Part shown: positions 45,459 through 54,791 of the stretch, in pieces | Position numbering within the stretch: the stretch's first letter is position 1 | Layout: the number at the start of each line of letters is the position of its first letter | Assembly (NCBI RefSeq): GCF_002205895.1 | Contig: NZ_NJDE01000007.1 | Span: forward strand, 186,001-250,000 | Direction of reading: 5' to 3' | Source: Saccharibacillus sp. O23 | GTDB taxonomy: Bacteria; Bacillota; Bacilli; Paenibacillales; Paenibacillaceae | DNA length: 64,000 bases | Position numbers and translations under genes: made by a program | The notes under the pieces: generated by a model | Database searches by the model: none | What the model saw: the letters and a program-made list of their open reading frames with translations, nothing else | What the model was told of the DNA's origin: nothing

Positions 45459-45490
45459 TCGGCGCTTCTTCTTAACTTGATAAGAATCCG

Positions 45491-45537
45491 GACGGTTTCG
45501 TTCCCGGTCGCGGGAACGGGGCCGTCTTTGTCTTTTT
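45491..45537 (+). terminator. Intrinsic terminator of the decarboxylase gene
   Basis: GACGG...CGTTCCCG pairs with CGGGAACG...CCGTC; T-rich TTTGTCTTTTT follows. Confidence 0.75.
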
Positions 45538-45658
45538 CTCGAAAAAGTACGGCGGTCGTGGAACTTAACCGGAACGCGCGGCGTCTATATCTACGGGGCG
45601 TCTTCGCGGCGCTTTCGACATTTTACGGAAAAAGGAGCGGTTGCGGGGTGGAACAGGC

Positions 45659-47125
45659 ATGACGGAACGGATAGGACGATCGGCGATCGGGAGAGTTCTG
45701 ATCGCGGCGGTATTTGCTTTGGCGGCGGTGTTTTTCTTGTCGGTACAGACGGGGCAGGCGGCTTCGGCCACGAAGATCGTGCTCGACGACAGGGAAGTGA
45801 CCGGTGCCAGGGACGTATTGACGGTAAAAGGGACCACGATGGTTCCGATTCGGGTCATTTCGGAAGAAATGGGTTACCCGGTCAAATGGAATTCGGGCAG
45901 CGGCGAAGTCACGATCGGAGGCGAAAGCGACGGCGTCGTGCTGAAGCTGGGCAGCCGGTCCGCGGTATCGGGAAAAGGATCGACGACCTTGGAACAGGCG
46001 CCGTTCTCCCGCTCGAATACGACTTACGTGCCGCTGCGCTTCGTCGGCACTCAGCTCGGCTTGGCCGTGAAATGGGACGGTTCGGCCAAAACGGTCTATC
46101 TGCAAACGCAGCCGTTGGAAGGGCCGCAGACGGGACCGAACGACGACAGCGATCTGCCGCCGAACCCGGCGCCGGGCACGACGGCGGCTTCGACGGTCGA
46201 TCAGATCAGCTTCAGCGAGAATCGCCTGATGATCGCGGTCAGCGGAGACGCGACGCCGAAAGCGGCCAAATACGATTCGCCTTACCGGATCGTGGTCGAT
46301 CTGCCGAACACGTCGTTCGGACCGCTGTTCGCGGAAGGACAAGGACTGCTTGCGGGGCAGCAAGGCAGCATTTCGGTCGCCGGATCGTCCGACGTGACGG
46401 GGATTCGTTTCGCGCTGAACGACGATTCTTCCGCTCGTGACGGTTCGCAGCTTCGCACGCGGGTCGTGATCGATCTGAATAAGAACAAGAGCTACGAGAT
46501 GTACCGCGAAGGGAATCTGATCTTCGTCGATCTGAATCGTTCGGGCGGGCCTTCGACGCCGGGCGTCGGCAGCGACGGCAAGAAGATCGTCGTCATCGAC
46601 CCCGGACACGGCGGCAAAGCGACGGGAGCCGTCTACAAAGGCGGCCCGACGCTGATGGAGAAGAACGTCAATCTCGATATGGCGCTCAAAGTCGAAGCGC
46701 TGCTCAAGCAGGTCGACGGTCTGGACGTCGTGATGACGCGCAGCGACGATACGGACGTCTCGCTGCAAGGACGCGTGGATATCGCGGAGAACCTGAACGC
46801 CGATATCATGGTGTCGATCCATGCGAACAGCATGCCGGTCGGTTCGAAGCCGACGAGCGGGACGGAGACGCTCTATACGAAGCCGGAGAGCAAGAAGCTG
46901 GCGGAGACGATCCATAAGCATCTGATCGAAGCGACCGGCCTGCCGGACCGCCGGGCGAAATATCAGAACCTGCATGTCGATCGCGAATCGAACCTGCCGA
47001 CGGCGCTGGTGGAGACGGGCTTCCTTTATGCCGGAGGCGACGTCGAGAAGCTGACCGATCCGGCATGGCAGGACCGCGTCGCCCAAGCGATCGCGGCCGG
47101 AATCGTCGAGTATTTAGGTTTATAG
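45659..47125 (+). CDS. Secreted N-acetylmuramoyl-L-alanine amidase
   Basis: The exported 488-residue zinc amidase cleaves the lactyl-peptide bond of peptidoglycan. A signal peptide (about 1-35) is followed by a copper-amine-oxidase-like stalk (about 40-145), an AMIN-like domain (about 175-295) and an Amidase_3 catalytic domain (about 305-488). Zinc ligands and catalytic residues fall in DPGHGG, LMEKNVN, SIHANS and ALVETGF. ATG 45659 is preferred (GGGTGG upstream); TTG 45641 after AAAGGAG is the alternative. It likely acts in cell separation or wall turnover. Confidence 0.9.
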   Translation: MTERIGRSAIGRVLIAAVFALAAVFFLSVQTGQAASATKIVLDDREVTGARDVLTVKGTTMVPIRVISEEMGYPVKWNSGSGEVTIGGESDGVVLKLGSRSAVSGKGSTTLEQAPFSRSNTTYVPLRFVGTQLGLAVKWDGSAKTVYLQTQPLEGPQTGPNDDSDLPPNPAPGTTAASTVDQISFSENRLMIAVSGDATPKAAKYDSPYRIVVDLPNTSFGPLFAEGQGLLAGQQGSISVAGSSDVTGIRFALNDDSSARDGSQLRTRVVIDLNKNKSYEMYREGNLIFVDLNRSGGPSTPGVGSDGKKIVVIDPGHGGKATGAVYKGGPTLMEKNVNLDMALKVEALLKQVDGLDVVMTRSDDTDVSLQGRVDIAENLNADIMVSIHANSMPVGSKPTSGTETLYTKPESKKLAETIHKHLIEATGLPDRRAKYQNLHVDRESNLPTALVETGFLYAGGDVEKLTDPAWQDRVAQAIAAGIVEYLGL

Positions 47126-47137
47126 AAAGTCGTACGG

Positions 47138-47170
47138 AAGACCGCTATCGCGAGATGGCGGTCTTTCTTT
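47138..47170 (+). terminator. Intrinsic terminator of the amidase gene
   Basis: AAGACCGC...GGCGGTCTT with a short loop and T-rich tail. Confidence 0.75.
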
Positions 47171-47265
47171 GTGCGCCTTCGCTTCCGACGTAAGCCGAAA
47201 TCGAGTGGAAAGCAAGCGCAGCGGGTATAAAGGAACAGGAAGCGGACCGCTAAGGAGGAAAAGCG

Positions 47266-47790
47266 ATGGAAAGCAAAAGCATGCAAACAGACGGGGCGCC
47301 GAATGCGGCCGACAAGAAGCGGATATCGTTCCGGGAACTGGCCGCTTATACGGGGATCGGCCTGATCACGGGCACGATGCTGGGACTGGTGCTGAAAATG
47401 ATTCAGGCGATGAGCGGGCATCGGGTTTACCGGCTGCTGCTTAATGCCGACTATGTGCCGCTGCTCGGTCGGTTCCGGCTGACCGAAACGGCGGAGTTCG
47501 TCATCCACTTGTTGATCTCGGCCGTGCTGTGCGCGCTCTTGGGATTGATCGGGCGGCGCATCGCGAAGCGGCGGCGGCTCTCCGCGAGCAACGCGGCAGC
47601 GATCACCGCGGTCGTCGGTCTGTTGATCGGCGCGCTGCTCTATCCGACGACGCTGCTGTCTGCGGGAGGCACGCCGCCGATCGATAGCCTGCCGGCTTGG
47701 ACTTGGTGGTTGGCTGTCCATCTGCTGTACGGTTTCGTATCGGGGCTGCTGCTGTATGCGGCTCTGCCCAGAGAAACGAAACGTTTCTAA
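47266..47790 (+). CDS. Four-helix membrane protein of unknown function
   Basis: The 174-residue integral membrane protein has hydrophobic segments at about 25-47, 75-97, 107-128 and 145-166. A basic cluster (GRRIAKRRRLS) falls between the second and third. It loosely recalls YqhR-type proteins of Bacilli in length and topology, but I cannot confirm the family. TAAGGAGG sits eight bases before the ATG. It follows the amidase after a terminator. Confidence 0.65.
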   Translation: MESKSMQTDGAPNAADKKRISFRELAAYTGIGLITGTMLGLVLKMIQAMSGHRVYRLLLNADYVPLLGRFRLTETAEFVIHLLISAVLCALLGLIGRRIAKRRRLSASNAAAITAVVGLLIGALLYPTTLLSAGGTPPIDSLPAWTWWLAVHLLYGFVSGLLLYAALPRETKRF

Positions 47791-47876
47791 AACCCGGCAG
47801 GTTTTTCATTGTGCAAACAAGCATGCCCATGACTGCGGCGATTGTAAAAATAATATTAAAATAATGTGAAGAAATA

Positions 47877-47905
47877 GTGACACAGCGCATAGATTACCTT
47901 ATAAT
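47877..47905 (+). promoter_or_regulatory. SigA-type promoter of the metNIQ operon
   Basis: GTGACA (47877-47882), a 17-bp spacer and a perfect TATAAT (47900-47905). The leader of about 50 nt is short and shows no S-box elements. Confidence 0.7.
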
Positions 47906-47963
47906 TTAGTGGATTAAAGAATGTAACAGAACAAAAAAATAGTGATACAAGGAGGGGGCGGCC

Positions 47964-48725
47964 ATTCTATCCCTGCAAGAAGTCAGCAAGACGTACACGG
48001 CGCAGGGCCAGACGTTTCAGGCTGTTCTTCCCGTCAGCATGGAGATCGAGACGGGCGGGATTCACGGAATCATCGGCACCAGCGGCGCGGGCAAATCGAC
48101 GCTGCTGAGATTGATGAACTTGTTGGAGCGGCCGGATACGGGCAAGGTGCTGTTCGAAGGACGGGATCTTGCCGCTGTCGGGGAACGCGAGCTGCGCGAG
48201 ACGCGGCGGTCGATCGGGATGATCTTCCAGCAGTTCAATCTGGTTCATAACCGTACGGTTCGAGGCAACGTAGCCGCGGCGTTGGAACTGGCGCGAACGC
48301 CCAAGCGCGAACGCGAATCGCGAATCGCCGAAGTGCTGAAGTTCGTCGGGCTGGAAGAGAAAGCGAACCAGTATCCGGCGCAGCTCAGCGGCGGCCAGAA
48401 ACAGCGGGTCGGCATCGCGAGGGCGCTTGCCAGCCGGCCGAAGCTGCTGCTCTGCGACGAACCGACCTCGGCGCTCGATCCGCAGACGACGGAAGACCTG
48501 CTTAACGTCCTGCTGCACGTCAACCGGACGCTGGGCGTCACGATCGTCATCGTGACTCACGAGATGGAAGTCGTCCGGCAGATCTGCACGCGCGTGTCCG
48601 TCATGGAGACGGGCGCGGTGGTCGATACCTTCGACCTGCCGAAACGCGCGGAAGAAAACGTCCGTTCTCGACTGTCTTACCGCGAACAGATTCTCGGCGC
48701 GGCAGGGAAAGGAGAGACGTCATGA
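47964..48725 (+). CDS. metN: Methionine-type ABC transporter ATPase, probable ATT start
   Basis: This ABC ATPase of about 253 residues energises uptake of methionine or a related substrate. Walker A is GTSGAGKST, the signature is LSGGQKQR and Walker B is LLLCDEPTS, with the switch His in VTHEME. The frame upstream of the first ATG (48039) still encodes family sequence (ILSLQEVSKTYTAQG). The only start between the in-frame stop at 47943 and there is ATT 47964 (or CTG 47973), six bases after AAGGAGGGGG. The usual C-terminal NIL regulatory domain of MetN is absent. Overlap with metI is ATGA-type. Confidence 0.85.
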   Translation: MLSLQEVSKTYTAQGQTFQAVLPVSMEIETGGIHGIIGTSGAGKSTLLRLMNLLERPDTGKVLFEGRDLAAVGERELRETRRSIGMIFQQFNLVHNRTVRGNVAAALELARTPKRERESRIAEVLKFVGLEEKANQYPAQLSGGQKQRVGIARALASRPKLLLCDEPTSALDPQTTEDLLNVLLHVNRTLGVTIVIVTHEMEVVRQICTRVSVMETGAVVDTFDLPKRAEENVRSRLSYREQILGAAGKGETS

Positions 48726-49399
48726 GCTACGAACGTCTGACGGAGATCTGGACGCAGTATCAGCAGCAGATCTGGGAAGCGATCGGCCAGACTTTCTACA
48801 TGGTCGGCATGTCGACACTTGCGGCCGCAATTCTGGGCATTCCGCTAGGGACGCTCATCTATGCGACGCGCCCCGGCGGGATGCTGGAGAACCGTACGGC
48901 GTCGGCGCTGCTTAATACGCTGGTCAACGTGATCCGTTCGTTTCCGTTTCTGCTGCTCGTCGTGTTCATGTTCCCGCTGACGCGGGCGATCGTGGGCACG
49001 ACGATCGGCACGACGGCGGCTACCGTACCGCTGGCGGTGGTGGCGATCGCGGGATATTCCCGCCTCGTCGAACAAGCGCTGCTCGAAGTGCCGCGCGGCG
49101 TGATCGAAGCGGCACGCTCGATGGGCGCGTCGCGCCTCGAGATCGTATGGAAGTTTCTTTACGTGGAAGCGCGCTCCGGCTTGGTGCTGGGACTGACCAC
49201 GTCGATCGTCAGCTTCATCTCGTATTCCACGGTCGTCGGCATCGTGGGCGGCGGAGGCGTCGGCGATTTCGCGATCCGGTACGGTTATCAGCGTTTCGAG
49301 ATGGACGTGACCATCTGCATGATCGTCTTGATGGTGCTGCTTGTCCAGATCGTTCAGGTGGCCGGCAGCTACATCTCGCGCAAGATCGACAAGAGGTAA
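48722..49399 (+). CDS. metI: Methionine-type ABC transporter permease
   Basis: The 225-residue membrane permease has five or six hydrophobic helices. The EAA coupling motif in EVPRGVIEAARSMGASRLEI (about 122-141) docks on the ATPase. Its ATG overlaps the metN stop, so translation is coupled. It has the usual MetI length and arrangement. Confidence 0.92.
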   Translation: MSYERLTEIWTQYQQQIWEAIGQTFYMVGMSTLAAAILGIPLGTLIYATRPGGMLENRTASALLNTLVNVIRSFPFLLLVVFMFPLTRAIVGTTIGTTAATVPLAVVAIAGYSRLVEQALLEVPRGVIEAARSMGASRLEIVWKFLYVEARSGLVLGLTTSIVSFISYSTVVGIVGGGGVGDFAIRYGYQRFEMDVTICMIVLMVLLVQIVQVAGSYISRKIDKR

Positions 49400-49448
49400 T
49401 GTTACGCGCAAGACCAATTCATCATTTAACGGGGGTACGACATTCATT

Positions 49449-50309
49449 ATGAAAAAGTCTCTGATCCTTATTCTGACCGCGCTGTTCTTGGTTCTGGCAG
49501 GCTGCGGCCAAGCGGCTACGACATCTTCGGACAAGACGTCCGACAAGACCAAGACGGACGCCGCGGCGACCGAAAGCACGGAAAGCAAAGAATTGACCAC
49601 GCTGAAAGTCGCTTCGCTGCCGGCGCCGATGGACGCGATCCTGCTGCTCGTGAAGCCGCTGCTCGTCGAAGACGGCATCAATCTCGAGATCGTCGAGATG
49701 TCGGACAACATCCAACCGAACGACGCGCTGGCGAATAAGGAAGTCGACGCGAACTTCTTCCAGCACGTGCCTTACGCCGAGGCTTACAACGAAGCCAAAG
49801 GCGCGCATATCGTGCCGGTACAGCCGGTCTACAACGCGATGTACGCGGGATACTCGAAGAAATACAAATCGATCGACGAACTGCCGGACGGCGCATCGGT
49901 CGCGATTCCGAACGACCCGCCGAACATCGCGCACTCGCTGCTGCTGCTCGAACAGAATAACCTGATTAAGCTCAAAGACGGCGTCGGCATCAAAGCGACC
50001 ATTCAAGACATCACGTCCAATCCGAAGAACCTGCAATTCAAAGAAGTCGATCTGCTGACGCTCAACCGCATGATGGACGACGTCGACATGGTGACGATGT
50101 ATCCGGCTTATGCCAAGCCGCTCGGCTTGTCGGCCAAGAAAGACGCGCTGATCGTCGAGAAAGACATGCAGGCGTTCGCGATTACGCTGATGGCCCGCGA
50201 AGACAACAAGAACGACCCGGCCATTCAGAAGTTGGCGGAGCGCATGCGCGGTCCGGAAGTGAAGAAATTCTTGGAAGAAGAATACACGGACACGTATCCG
50301 GCCTTCTAA
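49449..50309 (+). CDS. metQ: Methionine-type ABC substrate-binding lipoprotein
   Basis: The 286-residue lipoprotein delivers substrate to MetI. The signal peptide ends in lipobox LAGC (Cys at about 19), followed by a Thr/Ser/Lys linker. The NlpA/MetQ-type body has [33 protein letters not shown] and [17 protein letters not shown]. Substrate could be L- or D-methionine or a peptide. A GGGGG site lies rather far (about 15 bases) upstream of the ATG. Confidence 0.92.
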   Translation: MKKSLILILTALFLVLAGCGQAATTSSDKTSDKTKTDAAATESTESKELTTLKVASLPAPMDAILLLVKPLLVEDGINLEIVEMSDNIQPNDALANKEVDANFFQHVPYAEAYNEAKGAHIVPVQPVYNAMYAGYSKKYKSIDELPDGASVAIPNDPPNIAHSLLLLEQNNLIKLKDGVGIKATIQDITSNPKNLQFKEVDLLTLNRMMDDVDMVTMYPAYAKPLGLSAKKDALIVEKDMQAFAITLMAREDNKNDPAIQKLAERMRGPEVKKFLEEEYTDTYPAF

Positions 50310-50333
50310 AGCCGGGTATCCGGATAGATCGCA

Positions 50334-50367
50334 GGCCGTTCGGCGTAAGCCGAGCGGCCTTTTTTTG
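50334..50367 (+). terminator. Intrinsic terminator of metNIQ
   Basis: GGCCGTTCGGC, GTAA loop, GCCGAGCGGCC, then T7-8. Confidence 0.93.
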
Positions 50368-50475
50368 CCGAAAAGAAAAGTAATCCTTATCAAAAGCAAA
50401 CAACCTGCCGAAATAGGATGGAGAGCAACCGGGCTTGAAAAAAATTTATCCGCACAGCAGAGGAGAGGCAACAAG

Positions 50476-52188
50476 TTGAAGCTTACGATCAGACAGAAGT
50501 TGTTTGGCGGATTTGGCCTGATTATCGGATTGATTATCGTTTTGAACACGTTTACCAATCTGGGAACGTCGACATTGAAAAACCGATCGGACGAATTGAA
50601 AGACCTTCATATTCCGAACGTCGTCATGTTGGAGAAGATCAACGACCGCTTGAAAACGATCGACCAGTTAACGATGCGCAGCATCTTGGAAACGGACGAC
50701 TCGCAGATGAGCGGGAGCCGGACAGAGATCGAACAAGCCATGAACGAGATGAACGACACGATCGAAAAATATGCCGCTTCTTTGACTTCCGAAGAAGAAA
50801 AAGAAGGAGCCGCGCAGTTCAAAGAAGCTTCGGCGGGCTACGAGCAAGCCGTTCAGCAAATCCTGACGCTGTCGGAAGCCAATCGCGACGACGAAGCGAC
50901 GAAAATGCAGCAGCAGACGCAGGAGTTGGTGTCCAAGATGACCGAAGCGCTGGGAGCGACCATCGATCAGAAGATCGCGACGATGAACGCTTCCGCGCAG
51001 GATCAACGCGACGCGACCGGAATGATCTTGACGGTGTCGATCGCCGCTCTGGCCGTCGCCGTGCTGTTGGCCGCCGGATTGAGCCTTCTCATCTCGCGCA
51101 GCATCACCCGCCCTCTGGCCGCGTTGACCAAGCATGTCGATCGCATGGCGGAAGGCGACCTGAACGAATTCGAAGACCTTCAAACGCTGCAAACCGGGCT
51201 CAAAGGCGAATTGGGACGTCTCGCTTCGTCGCTGGAGCGGATGGGGCATAATCAGCGCGATATTCTGCTCGAAGTGGGCCGAACGTCGGGAACGCTGGCC
51301 GCTTCCGCCGACGAGTTCAAGTCGGTGGCGCAGGAAAGCGCGAGCGGAGCCGAACATACCGTGTCCACGATGCGGGGCATGAACGATTCGATCGAAGCCC
51401 AACTGATCAGTTCGCGTTCCGGCGGAGACTTGATGCAGCGGATGCTGGACAAGATCGTCGTGATCCGGGACCGGGTCGGAGAGACTTCGGAAGCGGCGGA
51501 GAGCGCCAGCGCCCATTCGGAGCAGGGCGTCGAAGTCGTCGGCCAAGCGGTATTCCAGATGGAATCGACGAACGAAGGCATGACGGAGATGACGAAGGCC
51601 GTCGAAGCGTTGAATCAGCGTTCGATCGAGATCGGCGGCATCGTGCAGTTGATTACCAACATCGCCAAGCAGACAAATCTGCTGGCGCTTAACGCTTCGA
51701 TCGAAGCCGCGCGGGCCGGCGAGCACGGCAAAGGCTTTGCCGTCGTCGCCAGCGAAGTCGGCAAGCTGGCCGAGCAATCTTCCGCTTCGGCCGCCCAGAT
51801 CATCGGCATGATCGATCTGGTGCAGGAAGACGCGGGTCGTCTGAGCCGGGTCATCGAAGAAGCAACGGCGCAGGTCTCGGCGGGAAGCGAAGCGATTCGG
51901 GCGACGGGCGAGCTGTTCGGACGGATTCGCGAGACGGTGGGCCGGGTCGGCCATCAGAGCGAACAGGCGGTCCAAGCGTCCGGCGAGATGGTTCAGGTCG
52001 TGGAGATGGTCGCTTCGGCGATCATGGAGAGCGGCTCGCAGACCGAACGGACGGCCGAAGAAATCCGGAGCGTATCGGCGGTATCCAAACAGCAGGCGGT
52101 CGCGATGCAAAAAATGTCCGAAGGCGCCTTTTCTTTATCCGAAATGGCGGACGAATTGGAACGCTTGGTCGGACGGTTCAAGTTGTAA
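50476..52188 (+). CDS. Methyl-accepting chemotaxis protein
   Basis: The 570-residue chemoreceptor has transmembrane helices at about 10-30 and 185-207 around a four-helix-bundle ligand-binding domain (about 31-184). HAMP follows (about 208-262). The cytoplasmic signalling hairpin has the conserved tip [20 protein letters not shown] (about 394-413) and [16 protein letters not shown]. The start is TTG with AGGAGAGG seven bases upstream. The ligand is unknown; no chemotaxis genes are adjacent. Confidence 0.92.
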   Translation: MKLTIRQKLFGGFGLIIGLIIVLNTFTNLGTSTLKNRSDELKDLHIPNVVMLEKINDRLKTIDQLTMRSILETDDSQMSGSRTEIEQAMNEMNDTIEKYAASLTSEEEKEGAAQFKEASAGYEQAVQQILTLSEANRDDEATKMQQQTQELVSKMTEALGATIDQKIATMNASAQDQRDATGMILTVSIAALAVAVLLAAGLSLLISRSITRPLAALTKHVDRMAEGDLNEFEDLQTLQTGLKGELGRLASSLERMGHNQRDILLEVGRTSGTLAASADEFKSVAQESASGAEHTVSTMRGMNDSIEAQLISSRSGGDLMQRMLDKIVVIRDRVGETSEAAESASAHSEQGVEVVGQAVFQMESTNEGMTEMTKAVEALNQRSIEIGGIVQLITNIAKQTNLLALNASIEAARAGEHGKGFAVVASEVGKLAEQSSASAAQIIGMIDLVQEDAGRLSRVIEEATAQVSAGSEAIRATGELFGRIRETVGRVGHQSEQAVQASGEMVQVVEMVASAIMESGSQTERTAEEIRSVSAVSKQQAVAMQKMSEGAFSLSEMADELERLVGRFKL

Positions 52189-52202
52189 TCGGGAATATGA
52201 GG

Positions 52203-52236
52203 AAAGACTCTTTTCGTTCATGAAAAGGGTCTTTTT
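52203..52236 (+). terminator. Intrinsic terminator of the chemoreceptor gene
   Basis: AAAGACTCTTTTC pairs with GAAAAGGGTCTTT; the tail is TTTTT. Confidence 0.85.
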
Positions 52237-52286
52237 GCCGATATAAAGAAAGATAGCCTGCAAGCAGGCAAGAGAGAAAAGGGGAT

Positions 52287-53915
52287 GTGACGGGGTTGAA
52301 CAGAATGCGAAAGGGACTTCTCAAGCTAAGCACGGCGCTGCTGGCCGCCGTGCTGTTGGCCGGAACCGCGGCGACGCCGCCGACGGCGTCTGCCGCAAGC
52401 GTATGGAATGTCTACAACGAAGCGATGCGGCTCGACGCGCAGGGCAAATATGCGCAGGCCATCGCCAAATACGAACAGGCGGGCCGCACGATGGCGGCGA
52501 GCGCCGACTACGGCAACGCGGGCCGCATGTACCGCAAAGCCGGCGAAGCCTATGTCAAACTGAACCAGTACGACAAAGCCGTGTCCAGTTGGGATCTGGA
52601 ATCGGCGTATTACGCCAAAGTCCGTCTGACCCAAGACAGCATCGCGGTCAAACGCAAAGCGGACGCGCTGCGCAGCACCGTCGAGCTGTATTACGAGACG
52701 GGACTGTCGGCCGCCGCGCTCGGCAACCGCAGCCGCGATCTCGCGCCGCTGGAACCCGCGAACGGCATTCTGCTCGGCGCGTACGCGGAGCAGGACGCGA
52801 AGGTGCATCAAGGCGCGGGCGGCAAATTCTATACGGACGAATATCCGAAGATGACCGGACGCAAACACGCCGGTTATCTGATTTATTTCACGTACGGCAT
52901 GAAGCTGTCCGCCGTACAATCGCATATCGACAAAGCGAAAGCGAACGGGACGGCGCTGGAATTGGGCGTTCAGCCGCTGCGGGGGATGAGCGAAGTGCAG
53001 GACAACGCTTATCTGCATCAGCTTGCCAAAGACGCGGCCGCGTCGGGCGTTCCGATCTTCCTGCGTTTCGCCAACGAGATGAACGGCAATTGGACCCCGT
53101 GGAAAAGCACGCCGCAGACGTATATCGAGAAGTTTCGTCTGGTCGCGAACGTGTTCCACAAGGAAGCGCCCGACAACGTCGCGATGGTCTGGGCGCCCGG
53201 CGCGGAGCCGATCGACAATATTCAGGACTATTATCCGGGCGACAAATACGTCGATTGGGTCGGAGCCAGCCTGTATTCGATCTACAACCCGTCCGCCGAT
53301 CCGCTCAAGCAGGGCATGGACCGCAGCAGCCATATCGCGAAGCTGGACACGATCTACGATCTGTACGCCGACCGCAAGCCGATCATGATCGCCGAAGGCG
53401 CGGTATCGTATATGTATCCGGAGAAGATGCGCGACGTCACCGATTGGTCCGTCTATCAGACGCAGGTGTTATACGCGACGTTGCCCATGAAATATCCGAA
53501 AGTCAAAGCGATCTTCTGGTTCGACGTCGACGCGCAGGGCACGACCGACCGGGTCAAATATTACGGACTGTCGAACAACGCGAAGATGCTGGCGGCTTAT
53601 CAGAAAGCGATCCTGAATCCTTATTATCTGACCGACGTCGGAAGCGGCACTTCGCTGTCGTACGCGCCGATCGCCGGGTCGGTGCCGGCTCGAAAACTCA
53701 AAGTCTCGGGCTACGTCAAAACATGGTCGCCGACGCTCGGCAAAGTGGTGTATCGGATCGGCGGCAAAGCCGTCGCGACCGCGACGACGGCGCCGTGGAG
53801 CGCGCAGATCGATTTCGCCCCTTACAAAGGCAGAACGATCGCGATCGAAGTGTCGGCTTACGACAGGCAGGGCAAGCCGGTGACGACGCAGACCGTGAAG
53901 GTCAAAGTGCAGTAA
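52287..53915 (+). CDS. Secreted GH26-like glycoside hydrolase with TPR-like N-terminus
   Basis: This exported protein has up to 542 residues. The signal peptide ends near TASAAS. A helical TPR-like segment (about 40-125; AQAIAKYEQAGRTM) precedes a (beta/alpha)8 domain. The acid/base Glu is likely in LRFANEMNGNW (about 268) and the nucleophile in IMIAEGAVSY (about 370). This matches the GH26 mannanase-like pattern, although HE is replaced by NE in the first motif. A C-terminal Ig-like domain ends in TTQTVKVKV. The start may be GTG 52287, TTG 52296 or ATG 52305. The likely role is cleavage of a beta-mannan or related glycan. Confidence 0.82.
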   Translation: MTGLNRMRKGLLKLSTALLAAVLLAGTAATPPTASAASVWNVYNEAMRLDAQGKYAQAIAKYEQAGRTMAASADYGNAGRMYRKAGEAYVKLNQYDKAVSSWDLESAYYAKVRLTQDSIAVKRKADALRSTVELYYETGLSAAALGNRSRDLAPLEPANGILLGAYAEQDAKVHQGAGGKFYTDEYPKMTGRKHAGYLIYFTYGMKLSAVQSHIDKAKANGTALELGVQPLRGMSEVQDNAYLHQLAKDAAASGVPIFLRFANEMNGNWTPWKSTPQTYIEKFRLVANVFHKEAPDNVAMVWAPGAEPIDNIQDYYPGDKYVDWVGASLYSIYNPSADPLKQGMDRSSHIAKLDTIYDLYADRKPIMIAEGAVSYMYPEKMRDVTDWSVYQTQVLYATLPMKYPKVKAIFWFDVDAQGTTDRVKYYGLSNNAKMLAAYQKAILNPYYLTDVGSGTSLSYAPIAGSVPARKLKVSGYVKTWSPTLGKVVYRIGGKAVATATTAPWSAQIDFAPYKGRTIAIEVSAYDRQGKPVTTQTVKVKVQ

Positions 53916-53940
53916 ACCGCTTATTCGGTTACGACACGCA

Positions 53941-53982
53941 GCCCGCCGACGGACTTCGAGTTCCGTCGGCGGGCTTTCGTTT
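53941..53982 (+). terminator. Intrinsic terminator of the GH26-like gene
   Basis: GCCCGCCGACGGA pairs with TCCGTCGGCGGGC; tail TTTCGTTT. Confidence 0.82.
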
Positions 53983-54009
53983 GTTCAAGAGAATCGCGAA
54001 AATTCCGGC

Positions 54010-54037
54010 GGTTGACGGTTGACGGTTGACGGTTGAC
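54010..54037. repeat. Heptamer tandem repeat GGTTGAC x4
   Basis: Four perfect copies of GGTTGAC (28 bp) lie downstream of the oxidoreductase gene's 3' end. This is a likely slippage hotspot, and no function is visible. Confidence 0.9.
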
Positions 54038-54062
54038 GTCCGCGAGCGGAGCCGCTCGATCC

Positions 54063-54638
54063 TTAAGCTCGTTCTTGAAGCGCTCCGGCATGGCTTAACG
54101 GCTCGAACGGTTTCGCATTCAGCAGATGCTCGGCATATCGCTTCGCGCTGGCTTCGATCTCTTCGTCGCTCGTGCGCGAATTGATGCCGTACTGCACGAA
54201 GGGTTCTTCGTAAGGAGCGCCGACATATTCGGCCGTCAATTCGAACGGCCGCAGCAGCGTCCCGATCTCGTAACGGAATTCCCGGCCGGGCGCGTAATCT
54301 TCTTCCCGTACGCCCGCCGTGACGGCGACGCCGATCGATTTGCCGTGGAACACGTCGGTGCCCGGCCCGTAAGCCCAGCCTTGCAGCAGCACTTCATCCA
54401 ACCACTGTTTCATCATCGGCGGGCAGTTGAACCAGTAGAACGGGAACTGCCAGACGATCCGATCATGCGCTTCCACCAGCGCCTGTTCGGCCGCTACGTC
54501 GATCACGCCGTCCGGATACTTTTCGTACAGCGAGCTGACCGTGATCTGTTCGGGATATTTGCGGATCTCTTCCAGCCATCTGCGGTTGACGCGCGATTCT
54601 TCGAGCGTCGGATGAGCGGCGATTACCAACGTTTTCAT
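54063..54638 (-). CDS. Flavodoxin-fold NAD(P)H oxidoreductase
   Basis: The cytoplasmic enzyme of about 191 residues is in the NAD(P)H:quinone/FMN reductase family (YwrO/KefF/MdaB type). The N-terminal strand KTLVIAAHPTLEESRVN is the FMN phosphate loop. WQFPFYWFNCPPMMKQWLDEVL and GWAYGPG are the family signatures. ATG 54638 has AAAAGGAG ten bases upstream; an upstream GTG overlaps the ribosome binding site. A promoter at 54703-54731 carries the start region. The HxlR-type regulator lies directly upstream on the same strand. Confidence 0.88.
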   Translation of the reverse strand: MKTLVIAAHPTLEESRVNRRWLEEIRKYPEQITVSSLYEKYPDGVIDVAAEQALVEAHDRIVWQFPFYWFNCPPMMKQWLDEVLLQGWAYGPGTDVFHGKSIGVAVTAGVREEDYAPGREFRYEIGTLLRPFELTAEYVGAPYEEPFVQYGINSRTSDEEIEASAKRYAEHLLNAKPFEPLSHAGALQERA

Positions 54639-54702
54639 AAAGGACACTCCTTTTGAGTTCGTCTGGATTAAGATGCCCGACGTTTATCGGGTCTGCTTCT
54701 CC

Positions 54703-54731
54703 ATTGTAGAAGGGGCAGAGCGCCCTGTTAA
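54703..54731 (-). promoter_or_regulatory. SigA-type promoter of the oxidoreductase gene
   Basis: On the minus strand, TTAACA at 54726-54731, a 17-bp spacer and TACAAT at 54703-54708 form a strong promoter. GTGCGTACTTAAC spans the -35 and resembles GTAC-containing operators of HxlR regulators. Confidence 0.65.
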
Positions 54732-54791
54732 GTACGCACTTTCCGGTAACCGCCGCCGTCATGCCGCGTTTCTCGATTTGACGTGGAGGAG

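Noticed and set aside
47791-47963. S-box (SAM riboswitch) before metNIQ
   Set aside because: The leader is only about 50 nt from the TATAAT promoter and lacks the S-box conserved elements.
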